Positions 11,201-27,460 of a stretch of 64,000 bases of DNA are shown here, piece by piece. Under the pieces are notes generated by a model, which was given only the letters and a program-made list of their open reading frames with translations, was not told the origin of the DNA and made no database searches. Both the position numbers and the translations under genes were made by a program. The stretch lies in NCBI RefSeq assembly GCF_954871325.1, contig NC_088775.1, positions 21,801,561 to 21,865,560 of the forward strand, written 5' to 3'. Source of the stretch: Gordionus sp. m RMFG-2023 (Eukaryota; Nematomorpha; Gordioida; Chordodea; Parachordodidae). The stretch's first letter is position 1. Each line of letters begins with the position of its first letter.

Positions 11201-14200
11201 TTCATTTTTGATTTATACGTGAACAATAACGTGTTAAGCATTATCCTAATTAATTTTTTGAAAATATTAAGATTTGACCGAATGACGAGCTCAAAACCGA
11301 CCACTTACTAAATATTCGATCTACCAAATTTGGTAGTAATATTATTTGGAAAATGTTCATTTTGGGTGAATACGTGCAAATCATTATCCTAAAAAATATT
11401 TTAAAAATATCGTGATTTGACCGATAACCGATTTGAAACCGAAATACTGCCTTGCTGGCGTTATACGTAGAAAATTCTTCATTTTTGGTTTATACATGAA
11501 CAATAACGTGTTATGCATTTTCCTATTTGAAAATATTATGATTTGACCAAATGGCGAGCTCAAAACCGACCACTTACTAAATTATCGATCTACCAAATTT
11601 AGTAGTAATATTATTTGAAAAATGTTCATTTTTGAGTTATTTATCTATAAATAGTTGCAAATCATTATCCCAAAAAATATTTTAAAAATATCATGATTTG
11701 ACCGATAACCGATTTCAAACCGAAATACTGTGCTGGCGTTATACATAGAAAATTCTTCATTTTTGGTTTATACGTGAACAATAACGTGTTAAGCATTATA
11801 ATTAATATTTTGAAAATATTATGATTTGACCGAATGGCGAGCTCAAAACCCACCACTTACTTAATATTCGATCTACCAAATTTGTTAGTAATATTATTTG
11901 TAAAATGTTCATTTTTGGTTAATACGTGCAAATCATTATCCCAGAAAATATTTTAAAAATATCGTGATTTGACCGATAACCGATTTGAAACCAAAATACT
12001 GCCTTGCTGGCGTTATACATAGAAAATTCTTCATTTTTGATTTATACGTGAACAATAACGTGTTAAGCATTATCCTAATTAATTTTTTGAAAATATTAAG
12101 ATTTGACCGAATGACGAGCTCAAAACCGACCACTTACTAAATATTCGATCTACCAAATTTGTTAGTAATATTATTTGGAAAATGTTCATTTTTGGTGAAT
12201 ACGTGCAAATCATTATCCTAAAAAATATTTTAAAAATATCGTGATTTGATCGATAACCGATTTGAAACCGAAATACTGCCTTGCTGGCGTTATACATAGA
12301 AAATTCTTCATTTTTGGTTTATTCATGAACAATAACGTGTTAAGCATTATCCTAATTAATTTTATGAAAATATTATGATTTGACTGAATGCCGAGCTTAA
12401 AACCGACCACTTACTAAATATTCGATCTACCAAATTTGGTAGTAATATTATTTGGAAAATGTTCATTTTTGGTGAATACGTGCAAATCATTATCCTAAAA
12501 AATATTTTAAAAATATCGTGATTTGACCGATAACCAATTTGAAACCGAAATACTGCCTTGCTGGCGTTATACATAGAAAATTCTTCATTTTTGGTTTATA
12601 CATGAACAATAACGTGTTAAGCATTATCCTAATTAATTTTTTGAAAATATTATGATTTGACTGAATGCCGAGCTTAAAACCGACCACTTACTAAATATTC
12701 GATCTACCAAATTTGGTAGTAATATTATTTGGAAAATGTTCATTTTTGGTGAATACGTGCAAATCATTATCCTAAAAAATATTTTAAAAATATCGTGATT
12801 TGACCGATAACCGATTTGAAACCGAAATACTGCCTTGCTGGCGTTATACATAGAAAATTCTTCATTTTTGGTTTATACATGAACAATAACGTGTTAAGCA
12901 TTATCCTAATTAATTTTTTGAAAATATTATGATTTGACTGAATGCCGAGCTTGAAACCGACCACTTACTAAATATTCGATCTACCAAATTTGGTAGTAAT
13001 ATTATTTGGAAAATGTTCATTTTTGGTGAATACGTGCAAATCATTATCCTAAAAAATATTTTAAAAATATCGTGATTTGACCGATAACCGATTTGAAACC
13101 GAAATACTGCCTTGCTGGCGTTATACATAGAAAATTCTTCATTTTTGGTTTATTCATGAACAATAACGTGTTATGCATTATCCTAATTAATTTTTTGAAA
13201 ATATTATGATTTGACTGAATGTCGAGCTTAAAACCGACCACTTACTAAATATTCGATCTACCAAATTTGGTATTAATATTATTTGGAAAATGTTCATTTC
13301 TGGTTTATTTATCTATAAATACGTGCAAATCATTATCCCAAAAAATATTTTAAAAATATCGTGATTTGACCGATAACCGATTTGAAAACGAAATACTCTC
13401 TTGCTGGCGTTATACATAGAAAATTCTTCATTTTTGGTTTATACGTGAACAATAACGTGTTAAGCATTATCCTAAATAATATTTTGAAAATATTATGATT
13501 TGACCGAATGCCGAGCTTAAAACCGACCACTTACTAAATATTCGATCTACCAAATTTAGTAGTAATATTATTTGGAAAATGTTCATTTTTGGGTTATTTA
13601 TCTATTAATACGTGCAAATCATTATCCCAAAAAATGTTTTAAAAATATCGTGATTTGACCGATAACCGATTTGAAACCGAAATACTGCCTTGCTGGCGTT
13701 ATACATAGAAAATTCTTCATTTTTGGTTTATTCATGAACAATAACGTGTTATGCATTATCCTAATTAATTTTTTGAAAATATTAAGATTTGACCGAATGG
13801 CGAGCTCAAAACCGACCACTTACTAAATATTCGATCTACCAAATTTAGTAGTAATATTATTTAGAAAATGTTCATTTTTGGGTTATTTATCTATAAATAC
13901 GTGCAAATCATTATCCCAAAAAATATTTTAAAAATATCGTGATTTGACCGATATTTGATTTGAAACCGAAATACTCTCTTGCTAGCGCTATACATAGAAA
14001 ATTCTTCATTTTTGGTTTATACGTGAACAATAACGTGTTAAGCATTATCCTAAATAATATTTTGAAAATATTATTATTTGACCGAATGGCGAGCTCAAAA
14101 CCGACCACTTAGTAAATATTCGATCTACCAAATTTGGTAGTAATATTATTTGGAAAATGTTCATTTTTGGGTTATTTATCTATAAATACGTGCAAATCAT

Positions 14201-17200
14201 TATCCCAAAAAATGTTTTAAAAATATCGTGATTTGACCGATAACCGATTTGAAACCGAAATACTGTCTTGCTGGCTTTATACATGGAAAATTCTTCATTT
14301 TTGGTTTATACATGAACAATACCGTGTTATGCATTATCCTAATTAATTTTTTGAAAATATTATGATTTGACCGAATGCCGAGCTTAAAACCGACCACTTA
14401 CTAAATATTCGATCTACCAAATTTGGTAGTAATATTATATGGTAGTAATATTATTTGGAAAATGTTCATTTTTGGTTTATTTATCTATAAATACGTGCAA
14501 ATCATTATCCCAAAAAATATTTTAAAAATATCGTAATTTGACCGATAATCGATTTGAAACCGAAATACTGTCTTGCTGGCTTTATACATGGAAAATTCTT
14601 CATTTTTGGTTTATACATGAACAATACCGTGTTATGCATTATCCTAATTAATTTTTTGAAAATATTATGATTTGACCGAATGCCGAGCTTAAAACCGACC
14701 ACTTACTAAATATTCGATCTACCAAATTTGGTAGTAATATTATTTGGAAAATGTTCATTTCTGGTTTATTTATCTATAAATACGTGCAAATCATTATCCC
14801 AAAAAATATTTTAAAAATATCGTGATTTGACCGATATTTGATTTGAAACCGAAATACTCTCTTGCTAGCGTTATACATAGAAAATTCTTCATTTTTGGTT
14901 TATACGTGAACAATAACGTGTTAAGCATTATCCTAAATAATATTTTGAAAATATTATTATTTGACCGAATGGCGAGCTCAAAACCGACCACTTAGTAAAA
15001 ATTCGATCTACTAAATTTGGTAGTAATATTATTTGGTAGTAATATTATTTGGTAGTAATATTATTTGGAAAATGTTCATTTTTGGTTTAAATATCTATAT
15101 ATACGTTTAAATCATCATCCCAAAAAATATTTTAACAATATCGTGATTTGACCGATAACCGATTTGAAACCGAAATACTGTCTTGCTGACTTTATACATG
15201 GAAAATTCTTCATTTTTTACATGAACAATAACGTGTTAAACATTATACTAACTAATTTTTTGAAAATATTAAGATTTGACCGAATAGCGAGCTCAAAACC
15301 GACCACTTACTAAATATTCGATCTACCAAATTTGGTAGTAATATTATTTGGAAAATGTTCATTTTTGGTTAATTTATCTATAAATACGTGCAAATCATTA
15401 TCCAAAAAAATATTTTAAAAATATCGTGATTTGACCGATAACCGATTTGAAACCGAAATACTGCCTTGCTGGCGTTATACGTAGAAAATTCTTCATTTTT
15501 GGTTTATACATGAACAATAACGTGTTAAGCATTATCCTAATTAATTTTTTGAAAATATTAAGATTTGACCGAATGGCGAGCTCAAAACCGACCACTTACT
15601 AAATATTCGATCTACCAAATTTGGTAGTAATATTATATGGTAGTAATATTATTTGGAAAATGTTCATTTTTGGTTTATTTATCTATAAATACGTGCAAAT
15701 CATTATCCCAAAAAATATTTTAAAAATATCGTGATTTGACCGATAATCGATTTGAAACCGAAATACTGCTTTGCTGGCGTTAGAAAATGTTTATATGTGA
15801 ACAATAACGTGTTAAGCATTATCATAATTAATTTTTTGAAAATATTATGATTTGACCGAATGGCGAGCTCAAAACCGACCACTTACTAAATATTCGATCT
15901 ACCAAATTTAGTAGTAATATTATTTGGAAAATGTTCATTTTTGGGTTATTTATCTATAAATACGTGCAAATCATTACCCCAAAAAATGTTTTAAAAATAT
16001 CGTGATTTGACCGATAACCGATTTGAAACCGAAATACTGCTTTGCTGTCGTTATACATAGAAAATTCTTCATTTTTGGTTTATACATGAACAATAACGTG
16101 TTAAGCATTATCCTAATTAATTTTTTGAAAATATTATGATTTGACCGAATGGCGAGCTCAAAACCGACCACTTACTAAATATTCGATCTACCAAATTTGG
16201 TAGTAAAATTATTTGGTAGTAATATTATTTGGAAAATGTTCATTTTTGGTTAATTTATCTATAAATACGTGCAAATCATTATCCCAAAAAATATTTTAAA
16301 AATATCGTGATTTGACCGATAACCGATTTGAAACCGAAATACTGCCTTGCTGGCGTTATACGTAGAAAATTCTTCATTTTTGGTTTATACATGAACAATA
16401 ACGTGTTAAGCATTATCCTAATTAATTTTTTGAAAATATTAAGATTTGACCGAATGGCGAGCTCAAAACCGATCACTTACTAAATATTCGATCTACCAAA
16501 TTTGGTAGTAATATTATTTGGAAAATGTTCATTTTTGGTGAATACGTGCAAATCATTATCCTAAAAAATATTTAAAAAATATCGTGATTTGACCGATAAC
16601 CGATTTGAAACCGAAATACTGCCTTGCTGGCGTTATACATAGAAAATTCTTCATTTTTGGTTTATACATGAACAATAACGTGTTAAGCATTATCCTAATT
16701 AATTTTTTGAAAATATTATGATTTGACTGAATGCCGAGTTTAAAACCGACCACTTACTAAATATTCGATCTACCAAATTTGGTAGTAATATTATTTGGAA
16801 AATGTTCATTTTTGGTGAATACGTGCAAATCATTATCCTAAAAAATATTTTAAAAATATCGTGATTTGACCGATAACCGATTTGAAACCGAAATACTGCC
16901 TTGCTGGCGTTATACATAGAAAATTAGTCATTTTTGGTTTATTCATGAACAATAACGTGTTATGCATTATCCTAATTAATTTTTTGAAAATATTATGATT
17001 TGACTGAATGTCGAGCTTAAAACCGACCACTTACTAAATATTCGATCTACCAAATTTGGTATTAATATTATTTGGAAAATGTTCATTTCTGGTTTATTTA
17101 TCTATAAATACGTGCAAATCATTATCCCAAAAAATATTTTAAAAATATCGTGATTTGACCGATAACCGATTTGAAAACGAAATACTCTCTTGCTGGCGTT

Positions 17201-18179
17201 ATACATAGAAAATTCTTCATTTTTGGTTTATACGTGAACAATAACGTGTTAAGCATTATCCTAAATAATATTTTGAAAATATTATGATTTGACCGAATGC
17301 CGAGCTTAAAACCGACCACTTACTAAATATTCGATCTACCAAATTTAGTAGTAATATTATTTGGAAAATGTTCATTTTTGGGTTATTTATCTATAAATAC
17401 GTGCATATCATTATCCCAAAAAATGTTTTAAAAATATCGTGATTTGACCGATAACCGATTTGAAACCGAAATACTGCCTTGCTGGCGTTATACATAGAAA
17501 ATTCTTCATTTTTGGTTTATTCATGAACAATAACGTGTTATGCATTATCCTAATTAATTTTTTAAAAATATTAAGATTTGACCGAATGGCGAGCTCAAAA
17601 CCGACCACTTACTAAATATTCGATCTACCAAATTTAGTAGTAATATTATTTGGAAAATGTTCATTTTTGGTGAATACGTGCAAATCATTATCCAAAAAAA
17701 TATTTTAAAAATATCGTGATTTGACCGATAACCGATTTGAAACCGAAATACTGCCTTGCTGGCGTTATACGTAGAAAATTCTTCATTTTTGGTTTATACA
17801 TAAACAATAACGTGTTAAGCATTATCCTAATTAATTTTTTGAAAATATTAAGATTTGACCGAATGGCGAGCTCAAAACCGACCACTTAGTAAATATTCGA
17901 TCTACCCAATTTGGTAGTAATATTATTTGGAAAATGTTCATTTTTGGGTTATTTATCTATAAATACGTGCAAATCATTATCCCAAAAAATGTTTTAAAAA
18001 TATCGTGATTTGACCGATAACCGATTTGAAACCGAAATACTGTCTTGCTGGCTTTATACATGGAAAATTCTTCATTTTTGGTTTATACTTGAACAATACC
18101 GTGTTATGCATTATCCTAATTATTTTTTTGAAAATATTATGATTTGACCGAATGCCGAGCTTAAAACCGACCACTTACT

Positions 18180-21100
18180 AAATATTCGATCTACCAAATT
18201 TGGTAGTAATATTATATGGTAGTAATATTATTTGGAAAATGTTCATTTTTGGTTTATTTATCTATAAATACGTGCAAATCATTATCCCAAAAAATATTTT
18301 AAAAATATCGTGATTTGACCGATAATCGATTTGAAACCGAAATACTGTCTTGCTGGCTTTATACATGGAAAATTCTTCATTTTTGGTTTATACATGAACA
18401 ATACCGTGTTATGCATTATTCTAATTAATTTTTTGAAAATATTATGATTTGACCGAATGCCGAGCTTAAAACCGACCACTTACTAAATATTCGATCTACC
18501 AAATTTGGTAGTAATATTATTTGGAAAATGTTCATTTCTGGTTTATTTATCTATAAATACGTGCAAATCATTATCCCAAAAAATATTTTAAAAATATCGT
18601 GATTTGACCGATATTTGATTTGAAACCGAAATACTCTCTTGCTAGCGTTATACATAGAAAATTCTTCATTTTTGGTTTATACGTGAACAATAACGTGTTA
18701 AGCATTATCCTAAATAATATTTTGAAAATATTATTATTTGACCGAATGGCGAGCTCAAAACCGACCACTTAGTAAATATTCGATCTACCAAATTTGGTAG
18801 TAATATTATTTGGTAGTAATATTATTTGGAAAATGTTCATTTTTGGTTTAAATATCTATATATACGTTTAAATCATCATCCCAAAAAATATTTTAACAAT
18901 ATCGTGATTTGACCGATAACCGATTTGAAACCGAAATACTGTCTTGCTGACTTTATACATGGAAAATTCTTCATTTTTTACATGAACAATAACGTGTTAA
19001 ACATTATACTAACTAATTTTTTGAAAATATTAAGATTTGACCGAATAGCGAGCTCAAAACCGACCACTTACTAAATATTCGATCTACCAAATTTGGTAGT
19101 AATATTATTTGGAAAATGTTCATTTTTGGTTAATTTATCTATAAATACGTGCAAATCATTATCCAAAAAAATATTTTAAAAATATCGTGATTTGACCGAT
19201 AACCGATTTGAAACCGAAATACTGCCTTGCTGGCGTTATACGTAGAAAATTCTTCATTTTTGGTTTATACATGAACAATAACGTGTTAAGCATTATCCTA
19301 ATTAATTTTTTGAAAATATTAAGATTTGACCGAATGGCGAGCTCAAAACCGACCACTTACTAAATATTCGATCTACCAAATTTGGTAGTAATATTATATG
19401 GTAGTAATATTATTTGGAAAATGTTCATTTTTGTTTATTTATCTATAAATACGTGCAAATCATTATCCCAAAAAATATTTTAAAAATATCGTGATTTGAC
19501 CGATAATCGATTTGAAACCGAAATACTGCTTTGCTGGCGTTAGAAAATGTTTATATGTGAACAATAACGTGTTAAGCATTATCATAATTAATTTTTTGAA
19601 AATATTATGATTTGACCGAATGGCGAGCTCAAAACCGACCACTTACTAAATATTCGATCTACCAAATTTAGTAGTAATATTATTTGGAAAATGTTCATTT
19701 TTGGGTTATTTATCTATAAATACGTGCAAATCATTACCCCAAAAAATGTTTTAAAAATATCGTGATTTGACCGATAACCGATTTGAAACCGAAATACTGC
19801 TTTGCTGTCGTTATACATAGAAAATTCTTCATTTTTGGTTTATACATGAACAATAACGTGTTAAGCATTATCCTAATTAATTTTTTGAAAATATTAAGAT
19901 TTGACCGAATGGCGAGCTCAAAACCGACCACTTACTAAATATTCGGTCTACCAAATTTGGTAGTAATATTATTTGGAAAATGTTCATTTTTGGTGAATAC
20001 GTGCAAATCATTATCCTAAAAAATATTTTAAAAATATCGTGATTTGACCGATAACCGATTTGAAACCGAAATACTCTCTTGCTAGCGTTATACATAGAAA
20101 ATTCTTCATTTTTGGTTTATACGTGAACAATAACGTGTTAAGCATTATCCTAAATAATATTTTGAAAATATTATGATTTGACCGAATGGCGAGCTCAAAA
20201 CCGACCACTTACTAAATATTCGATCTACCAAATTTGGTAGTAAAATTATTTGGTAGTAATATTATTTGGAAAATGTTCATTTTTGGTTAATTTATCTATA
20301 AATACGTGCAAATCATTATCCCAAAAAATATTTTAAAAATATCGTGATTTGACCGATAACCGATTTGAAACCGAAATACTGCCTTGCTGGCGTTATACGT
20401 AGAAAATTCTTCATTTTTGGTTTATACATGAACAATAACGTGTTAAGCATTATCCTAATTAATTTTTTGAAAATATTAAGATTTGACCGAATGGCGAGCT
20501 CAAAACCGATCACTTACTAAATATTCGATCTACCAAATTTGGTATTAATATTATTTGGAAAATGTTCATTTTTGGTGAATACGTGCAAATCATTATCCTA
20601 AAAAATATTTTAAAAATATCGTGATTTGACCGATAACCGATTTGAAACCAAAATACTGCCTTGCTGGCGTTATACATAGAAAATTCTTCATTTTTGGTTT
20701 ATACATGAACAATAACGTGTTAAGCATTATCCTAATTAATTTTTTGAAAATATTAAGATTTGACCGAATGGCGAGCTCAAAACCGATCACTTACTAAATA
20801 TTCGATCTACCAAATTTGGTAGTAATATTATTTGGAAAATGTTCATTTTTGGTGAATACGTGCAAATCATTATCCTAAAAAATATTTAAAAAATATCGTG
20901 ATTTGACCGATAACCGATTTGAAACCGAAATACTGCCTTGCTGGCGTTATACATAGAAAATTCTTCATTTTTGGTTTATACATGAACAATAACGTGTTAA
21001 GCATTATCCTAATTAATTTTTTGAAAATATTATGATTTGACTGAATGCCGAGCTTAAAACCGACCACTTACTAAATATTCGATCTACCAAATTTGGTAGT

Positions 21101-24100
21101 AATATTATTTGGAAAATGTTCATTTTTGGTGAATACGTGCAAATCATTATCCTAAAAAATATTTTAAAAATATCGTGATTTGACCGATAACCGATTTGAA
21201 ACCGAAATACTGCCTTGCTGGCGTTATACATAGAAAATTAGTCATTTTTGGTTTATTCATGAACAATAACGTGTTATGCATTATCCTAATTAATTTTTTG
21301 AAAATATTATGATTTGACTGAATGTCGAGCTTAAAACCGACCACTTACTAAATATTCGATCTACCAAATTTGGTATTAATATTATTTGGAAAATGTTCAT
21401 TTCTGGTTTATTTATCTATAAATACGTGCAAATCATTATCCCAAAAAATATTTTAAAAATATCGTGATTTGACCGATAACCGATTTGAAAACGAAATACT
21501 CTCTTGCTGGCGTTATACATAGAAAATTCTTCATTTTTGGTTTATACGTGAACAATAACGTGTTAAGCATTATCCTAAATAATATTTTGAAAATATTATG
21601 ATTTGACCGAATGCCGAGCTTAAAACCGACCACTTACTAAATATTCGATCTACCAAATTTAGTAGTAATATTATTTGGAAAATGTTCATTTTTGGGTTAT
21701 TTATCTATAAATACGTGCATATCATTATCCCAAAAAATGTTTTAAAAATATCGTGATTTGACCGATAACCGATTTGAAACCGAAATACTGCCTTGCTGGC
21801 GTTATACATAGAAAATTCTTCATTTTTGGTTTATTCATGAACAATAACGTGTTATGCATTATCCTAATTAATTTTTTGAAAATATTAAGATTTGACCGAA
21901 TGGCGAGCTCAAAACCGACCACTTACTAAATATTCGATCTACCAAATTTAGTAGTAATATTATTTGGAAAATGTTCATTTTTGGGTTATTTATCTATAAA
22001 TACGTGCAAATCATTATCCCAAAAAATATTTTAAAAATATCGTGATTTGACCGATATTTGATTTGAAACCGAAATACTCTCTTGCTAGCGTTATACATAG
22101 AAAATTCTTCATTTTTGGTTTATACGTGAACAATAACGTGTTAAGCATTATCCTAAATAATTTTGAAAATATTATTATTTGACCGAATGGCGAGCTCAAA
22201 ACCGACCACTTAGTAAATATTCGATCTACCAAATTTGGTAGTAATATTATTTGGAAAATGTTCATTTTTGGGTTATTTATCTATAAATACGTGCAAATCA
22301 TTATCCCAAAAAATGTTTTAAAAATATCGTGATTTGACCGATAACCGATTTGAAACCGAAATACTGTCTTGCTGGCTTTATACATGGAAAATTCTTCATT
22401 TTTGGTTTATACATGAACAATACCGTGTTATGCATTATCCTAATTAATTTTTTGAAAATATTATGATTTGACCGAATGCCGAGCTTAAAACCGACCACTT
22501 ACTAAATATTCGATCTACCAAATTTGGTAGTAATATTATTTGGAAAATGTTCATTTCTGGTTTATTTATCTATAAATACGTGCAAATCATTATCCTAAAA
22601 AATATTTTAAAAATATCGTGATTTGACCGATAACCGATTTGAAACCGAAATACTCTCTTGCTAGCGTTATACATAGAAAATTCTTCATTTTTGGTTTATA
22701 CGTGAACAATAACGTGTTAAGCATTATCCTAAATAATATTTTGAAAATATTATGATTTGACCGAATGGCGAGCTCAAAACCGACCACTTACTAAATATTC
22801 GATCTACCAAATTTGGTAGTAATATTATATGGTAGTAATATTATTTGGAAAATGTTCATTTTTGGTTTATTTATCTATAAATACGTGCAAATCATTATCC
22901 CAAAAAATATTTTAAAAATATCGTGATTTGACCGATAATCGATTTGAAACCGAAATACTGTCTTGCTGGCTTTATACATGGAAAATTCTTCATTTTTGGT
23001 TTATACATGAACAATACCGTGTTATGCATTATTCTAATTAATTTTTTGAAAATATTATGATTTGACCGAATGCCGAGCTTAAAACCGACCACTTACTAAA
23101 TATTCGATCTACCAAATTTGGTAGTAATATTATTTGGAAAATGTTCATTTCTGGTTTATTTATCTATAAATACGTGCAAATCATTATCCCAAAAAATATT
23201 TTAAAAATATCGTGATTTGACCGATATTTGATTTGAAACCGAAATACTCTCTTGCTAGCGTTATACATAGAAAATTCTTCATTTTTGGTTTATACGTGAA
23301 CAATAACGTGTTAAGCATTATCCTAAATAATATTTTGAAAATATTATTATTTGACCGAATGGCGAGCTCAAAACCGACCACTTAGTAAATATTCGATCTA
23401 CCAAATTTGGTAGTAATATTATTTGGTAGTAATATTATTTGGAAAATGTTCATTTTTGGTTTAAATATCTATATATACGTTTAAATCATCATCCCAAAAA
23501 ATATTTTAACAATATCGTGATTTGACCGATAACCGATTTGAAACCGAAATACTGTCTTGCTGACTTTATACATGGAAAATTCTTCATTTTTTACATGAAC
23601 AATAACGTGTTAAACATTATACTAACTAATTTTTTGAAAATATTAAGATTTGACCGAATAGCGAGCTCAAAACCGACCACTTACTAAATATTCGATCTAC
23701 CAAATTTGGTAGTAATATTATTTGGAAAATGTTCATTTTTGGTTAATTTATCTATAAATACGTGCAAATCATTATCCAAAAAAATATTTTAAAAATATCG
23801 TGATTTGACCGATAACCGATTTGAAACCGAAATACTGCCTTGCTGGCGTTATACGTAGAAAATTCTTCATTTTTGGTTTATACATGAACAATAACGTGTT
23901 AAGCATTATCCTAATTAATTTTTTGAAAATATTAAGATTTGACCGAATGGCGAGCTCAAAACCGACCACTTACTAAATATTCGATCTACCAAATTTGGTA
24001 GTAATATTATATGGTAGTAATATTATTTGGAAAATGTTCATTTTTGTTTATTTATCTATAAATACGTGCAAATCATTATCCCAAAAAATATTTTAAAAAT

Positions 24101-26555
24101 ATCGTGATTTGACCGATAATCGATTTGAAACCGAAATACTGCTTTGCTGGCGTTAGAAAATGTTTATATGTGAACAATAACGTGTTAAGCATTATCATAA
24201 TTAATTTTTTGAAAATATTATGATTTGACCGAATGGCGAGCTCAAAACCGACCACTTACTAAATATTCGATCTACCAAATTTAGTAGTAATATTATTTGG
24301 AAAATGTTCATTTTTGGGTTATTTATCTATAAATACGTGCAAATCATTACCCCAAAAAATGTTTTAAAAATATCGTGATTTGACCGATAACCGATTTGAA
24401 ACCGAAATACTGCTTTGCTGTCGTTATACATAGAAAATTCTTCATTTTTGGTTTATACATGAACAATAACGTGTTAAGCATTATCCTAATTAATTTTTTG
24501 AAAATATTAAGATTTGACCGAATGGCGAGCTCAAAACCGACCACTTACTAAATATTCGGTCTACCAAATTTGGTAGTAATATTATTTGGAAAATGTTCAT
24601 TTTTGGTGAATACGTGCAAATCATTATCCTAAAAAATATTTTAAAAATATCGTGATTTGACCGATAACCGATTTGAAACCGAAATACTCTCTTGCTAGCG
24701 TTATACATAGAAAATTCTTCATTTTTGGTTTATACGTGAACAATAACGTGTTAAGCATTATCCTAAATAATATTTTGAAAATATTATGATTTGACCGAAT
24801 GGCGAGCTCAAAACCGACCACTTACTAAATATTCGATCTACCAAATTTGGTAGTAAAATTATTTGGTAGTAATATTATTTGGAAAATGTTCATTTTTGGT
24901 TAATTTATCTATAAATACGTGCAAATCATTATCCCAAAAAATATTTTAAAAATATCGTGATTTGACCGATAACCGATTTGAAACCGAAATACTGCCTTGC
25001 TGGCGTTATACGTAGAAAATTCTTCATTTTTGGTTTATACATGAACAATAACGTGTTAAGCATTATCCTAATTAATTTTTTGAAAATATTAAGATTTGAC
25101 CGAATGGCGAGCTCAAAACCGATCACTTACTAAATATTCGATCTACCAAATTTGGTATTAATATTATTTGGAAAATGTTCATTTTTGGTGAATACGTGCA
25201 AATCATTATCCTAAAAAATATTTTAAAAATATCGTGATTTGACCGATAACCGATTTGAAACCAAAATACTGCCTTGCTGGCGTTATACATAGAAAATTCT
25301 TCATTTTTGGTTTATACATGAACAATAACGTGTTAAGCATTATCCTAATTAATTTTTTGAAAATATTAAGATTTGACCGAATGGCGAGCTCAAAACCGAT
25401 CACTTACTAAATATTCGATCTACCAAATTTGGTAGTAATATTATTTGGAAAATGTTCATTTTTGGTGAATACGTGCAAATCATTATCCTAAAAAATATTT
25501 AAAAAATATCGTGATTTGACCGATAACCGATTTGAAACCGAAATACTGCCTTGCTGGCGTTATACATAGAAAATTCTTCATTTTTGGTTTATACATGAAC
25601 AATAACGTGTTAAGCATTATCCTAATTAATTTTTTGAAAATATTATGATTTGACTGAATGCCGAGCTTAAAACCGACCACTTACTAAATATTCGATCTAC
25701 CAAATTTGGTAGTAATATTATTTGGAAAATGTTCATTTTTGGTGAATACGTGCAAATCATTATCCTAAAAAATATTTTAAAAATATCGTGATTTGACCGA
25801 TAACCGATTTGAAACCGAAATACTGCCTTGCTGGCGTTATACATAGAAAATTAGTCATTTTTGGTTTATTCATGAACAATAACGTGTTATGCATTATCCT
25901 AATTAATTTTTTGAAAATATTATGATTTGACTGAATGTCGAGCTTAAAACCGACCACTTACTAAATATTCGATCTACCAAATTTGGTATTAATATTATTT
26001 GGAAAATGTTCATTTCTGGTTTATTTATCTATAAATACGTGCAAATCATTATCCCAAAAAATATTTTAAAAATATCGTGATTTGACCGATAACCGATTTG
26101 AAAACGAAATACTCTCTTGCTGGCGTTATACATAGAAAATTCTTCATTTTTGGTTTATACGTGAACAATAACGTGTTAAGCATTATCCTAAATAATATTT
26201 TGAAAATATTATGATTTGACCGAATGCCGAGCTTAAAACCGACCACTTACTAAATATTCGATCTACCAAATTTAGTAGTAATATTATTTGGAAAATGTTC
26301 ATTTTTGGGTTATTTATCTATAAATACGTGCATATCATTATCCCAAAAAATGTTTTAAAAATATCGTGATTTGACCGATAACCGATTTGAAACCGAAATA
26401 CTGCCTTGCTGGCGTTATACATAGAAAATTCTTCATTTTTGGTTTATTCATGAACAATAACGTGTTATGCATTATCCTAATTAATTTTTTGAAAATATTA
26501 AGATTTGACCGAATGGCGAGCTCAAAACCGACCACTTACTAAATATTCGATCTAC
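18180..26555 (-). repeat. higher-order repeat: ~3.8-kb monomer blocks duplicated at 4,613-bp spacing
   Basis: Consecutive variant monomers at 18282, 18571, 19159, 19734, 20011, 20316, 20593, 20870, 21147, 21436 and 21725 reappear in the same order exactly 4,613 bases on, at 22895 through 26338. The variants match almost base for base. A related, slightly different series lies at about 14505-17411 (offset 3,777 to 4,314). The constant offset shows block duplication, as in unequal exchange, rather than monomer-by-monomer spread. Confidence 0.9.
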
Positions 26556-27460
26556 CAAATTTGGTAGTAATATTATTTGGAAAATGTTCATTTTTGGTGA
26601 ATACGTGCAAATCATTATCCTAAAAAATATTTTAAAAATATCGTGATTTGACCGATAACCGATTTGAAACCGAAATACTGCCTTGCTGGCGTTATACATA
26701 GAAAATTAGTCATTTTTGGTTTATTCATGAACAATAACGTGTTATGCATTATCCTAATTAATTTTTTGAAAATATTATGATTTGACTGAATGTCGAGCTT
26801 AAAACCGACCACTTACTAAATATTCGATCTACCAAATTTGGTATTAATATTATTTGGAAAATGTTCATTTCTGGTTTATTTATCTATAAATACGTGCAAA
26901 TCATTATCCCAAAAAATATTTTAAAAATATCGTGATTTGACCGATAACCGATTTGAAAACGAAATACTCTCTTGCTGGCGTTATACATAGAAAATTCTTC
27001 ATTTTTGGTTTATACGTGAACAATAACGTGTTAAGCATTATCCTAAATAATATTTTGAAAATATTATGATTTGACCGAATGCCGAGCTTAAAACCTACCA
27101 CTTACTAAATATTCGATCTACCAAATTTAGTAGTAATATTATTTGGAAAATGTTCATTTTTGGGTTATTTATCTATAAATACGTGCATATCATTATCCCA
27201 AAAAATGTTTTAAAAATATCGTGATTTGACCGATAACCGATTTGAAACCGAAATACTGCCTTGCTGGCGTTATACATAGAAAATTCTTCATTTTTGGTTT
27301 ATTCATGAACAATAACGTGTTATGCATTATCCTAATTAATTTTTTGAAAATATTAAGATTTGACCGAATGGCGAGCTCAAAACCGACCACTTACTAAATA
27401 TTCGATCTACCAAATTTAGTAGTAATATTATTTGGAAAATGTTCATTTTTGGGTTATTTA
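25760..27460 (-). repeat. 855-bp tandem duplication of three monomers inside the array
   Basis: Monomers starting at 25760, 26049 and 26338 recur at 26615, 26904 and 27193, each exactly 855 bases on and nearly identical, including the rare AAAATTAGTCATTTTT variant. It is a recent local event on top of the larger repeat blocks. Confidence 0.85.
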
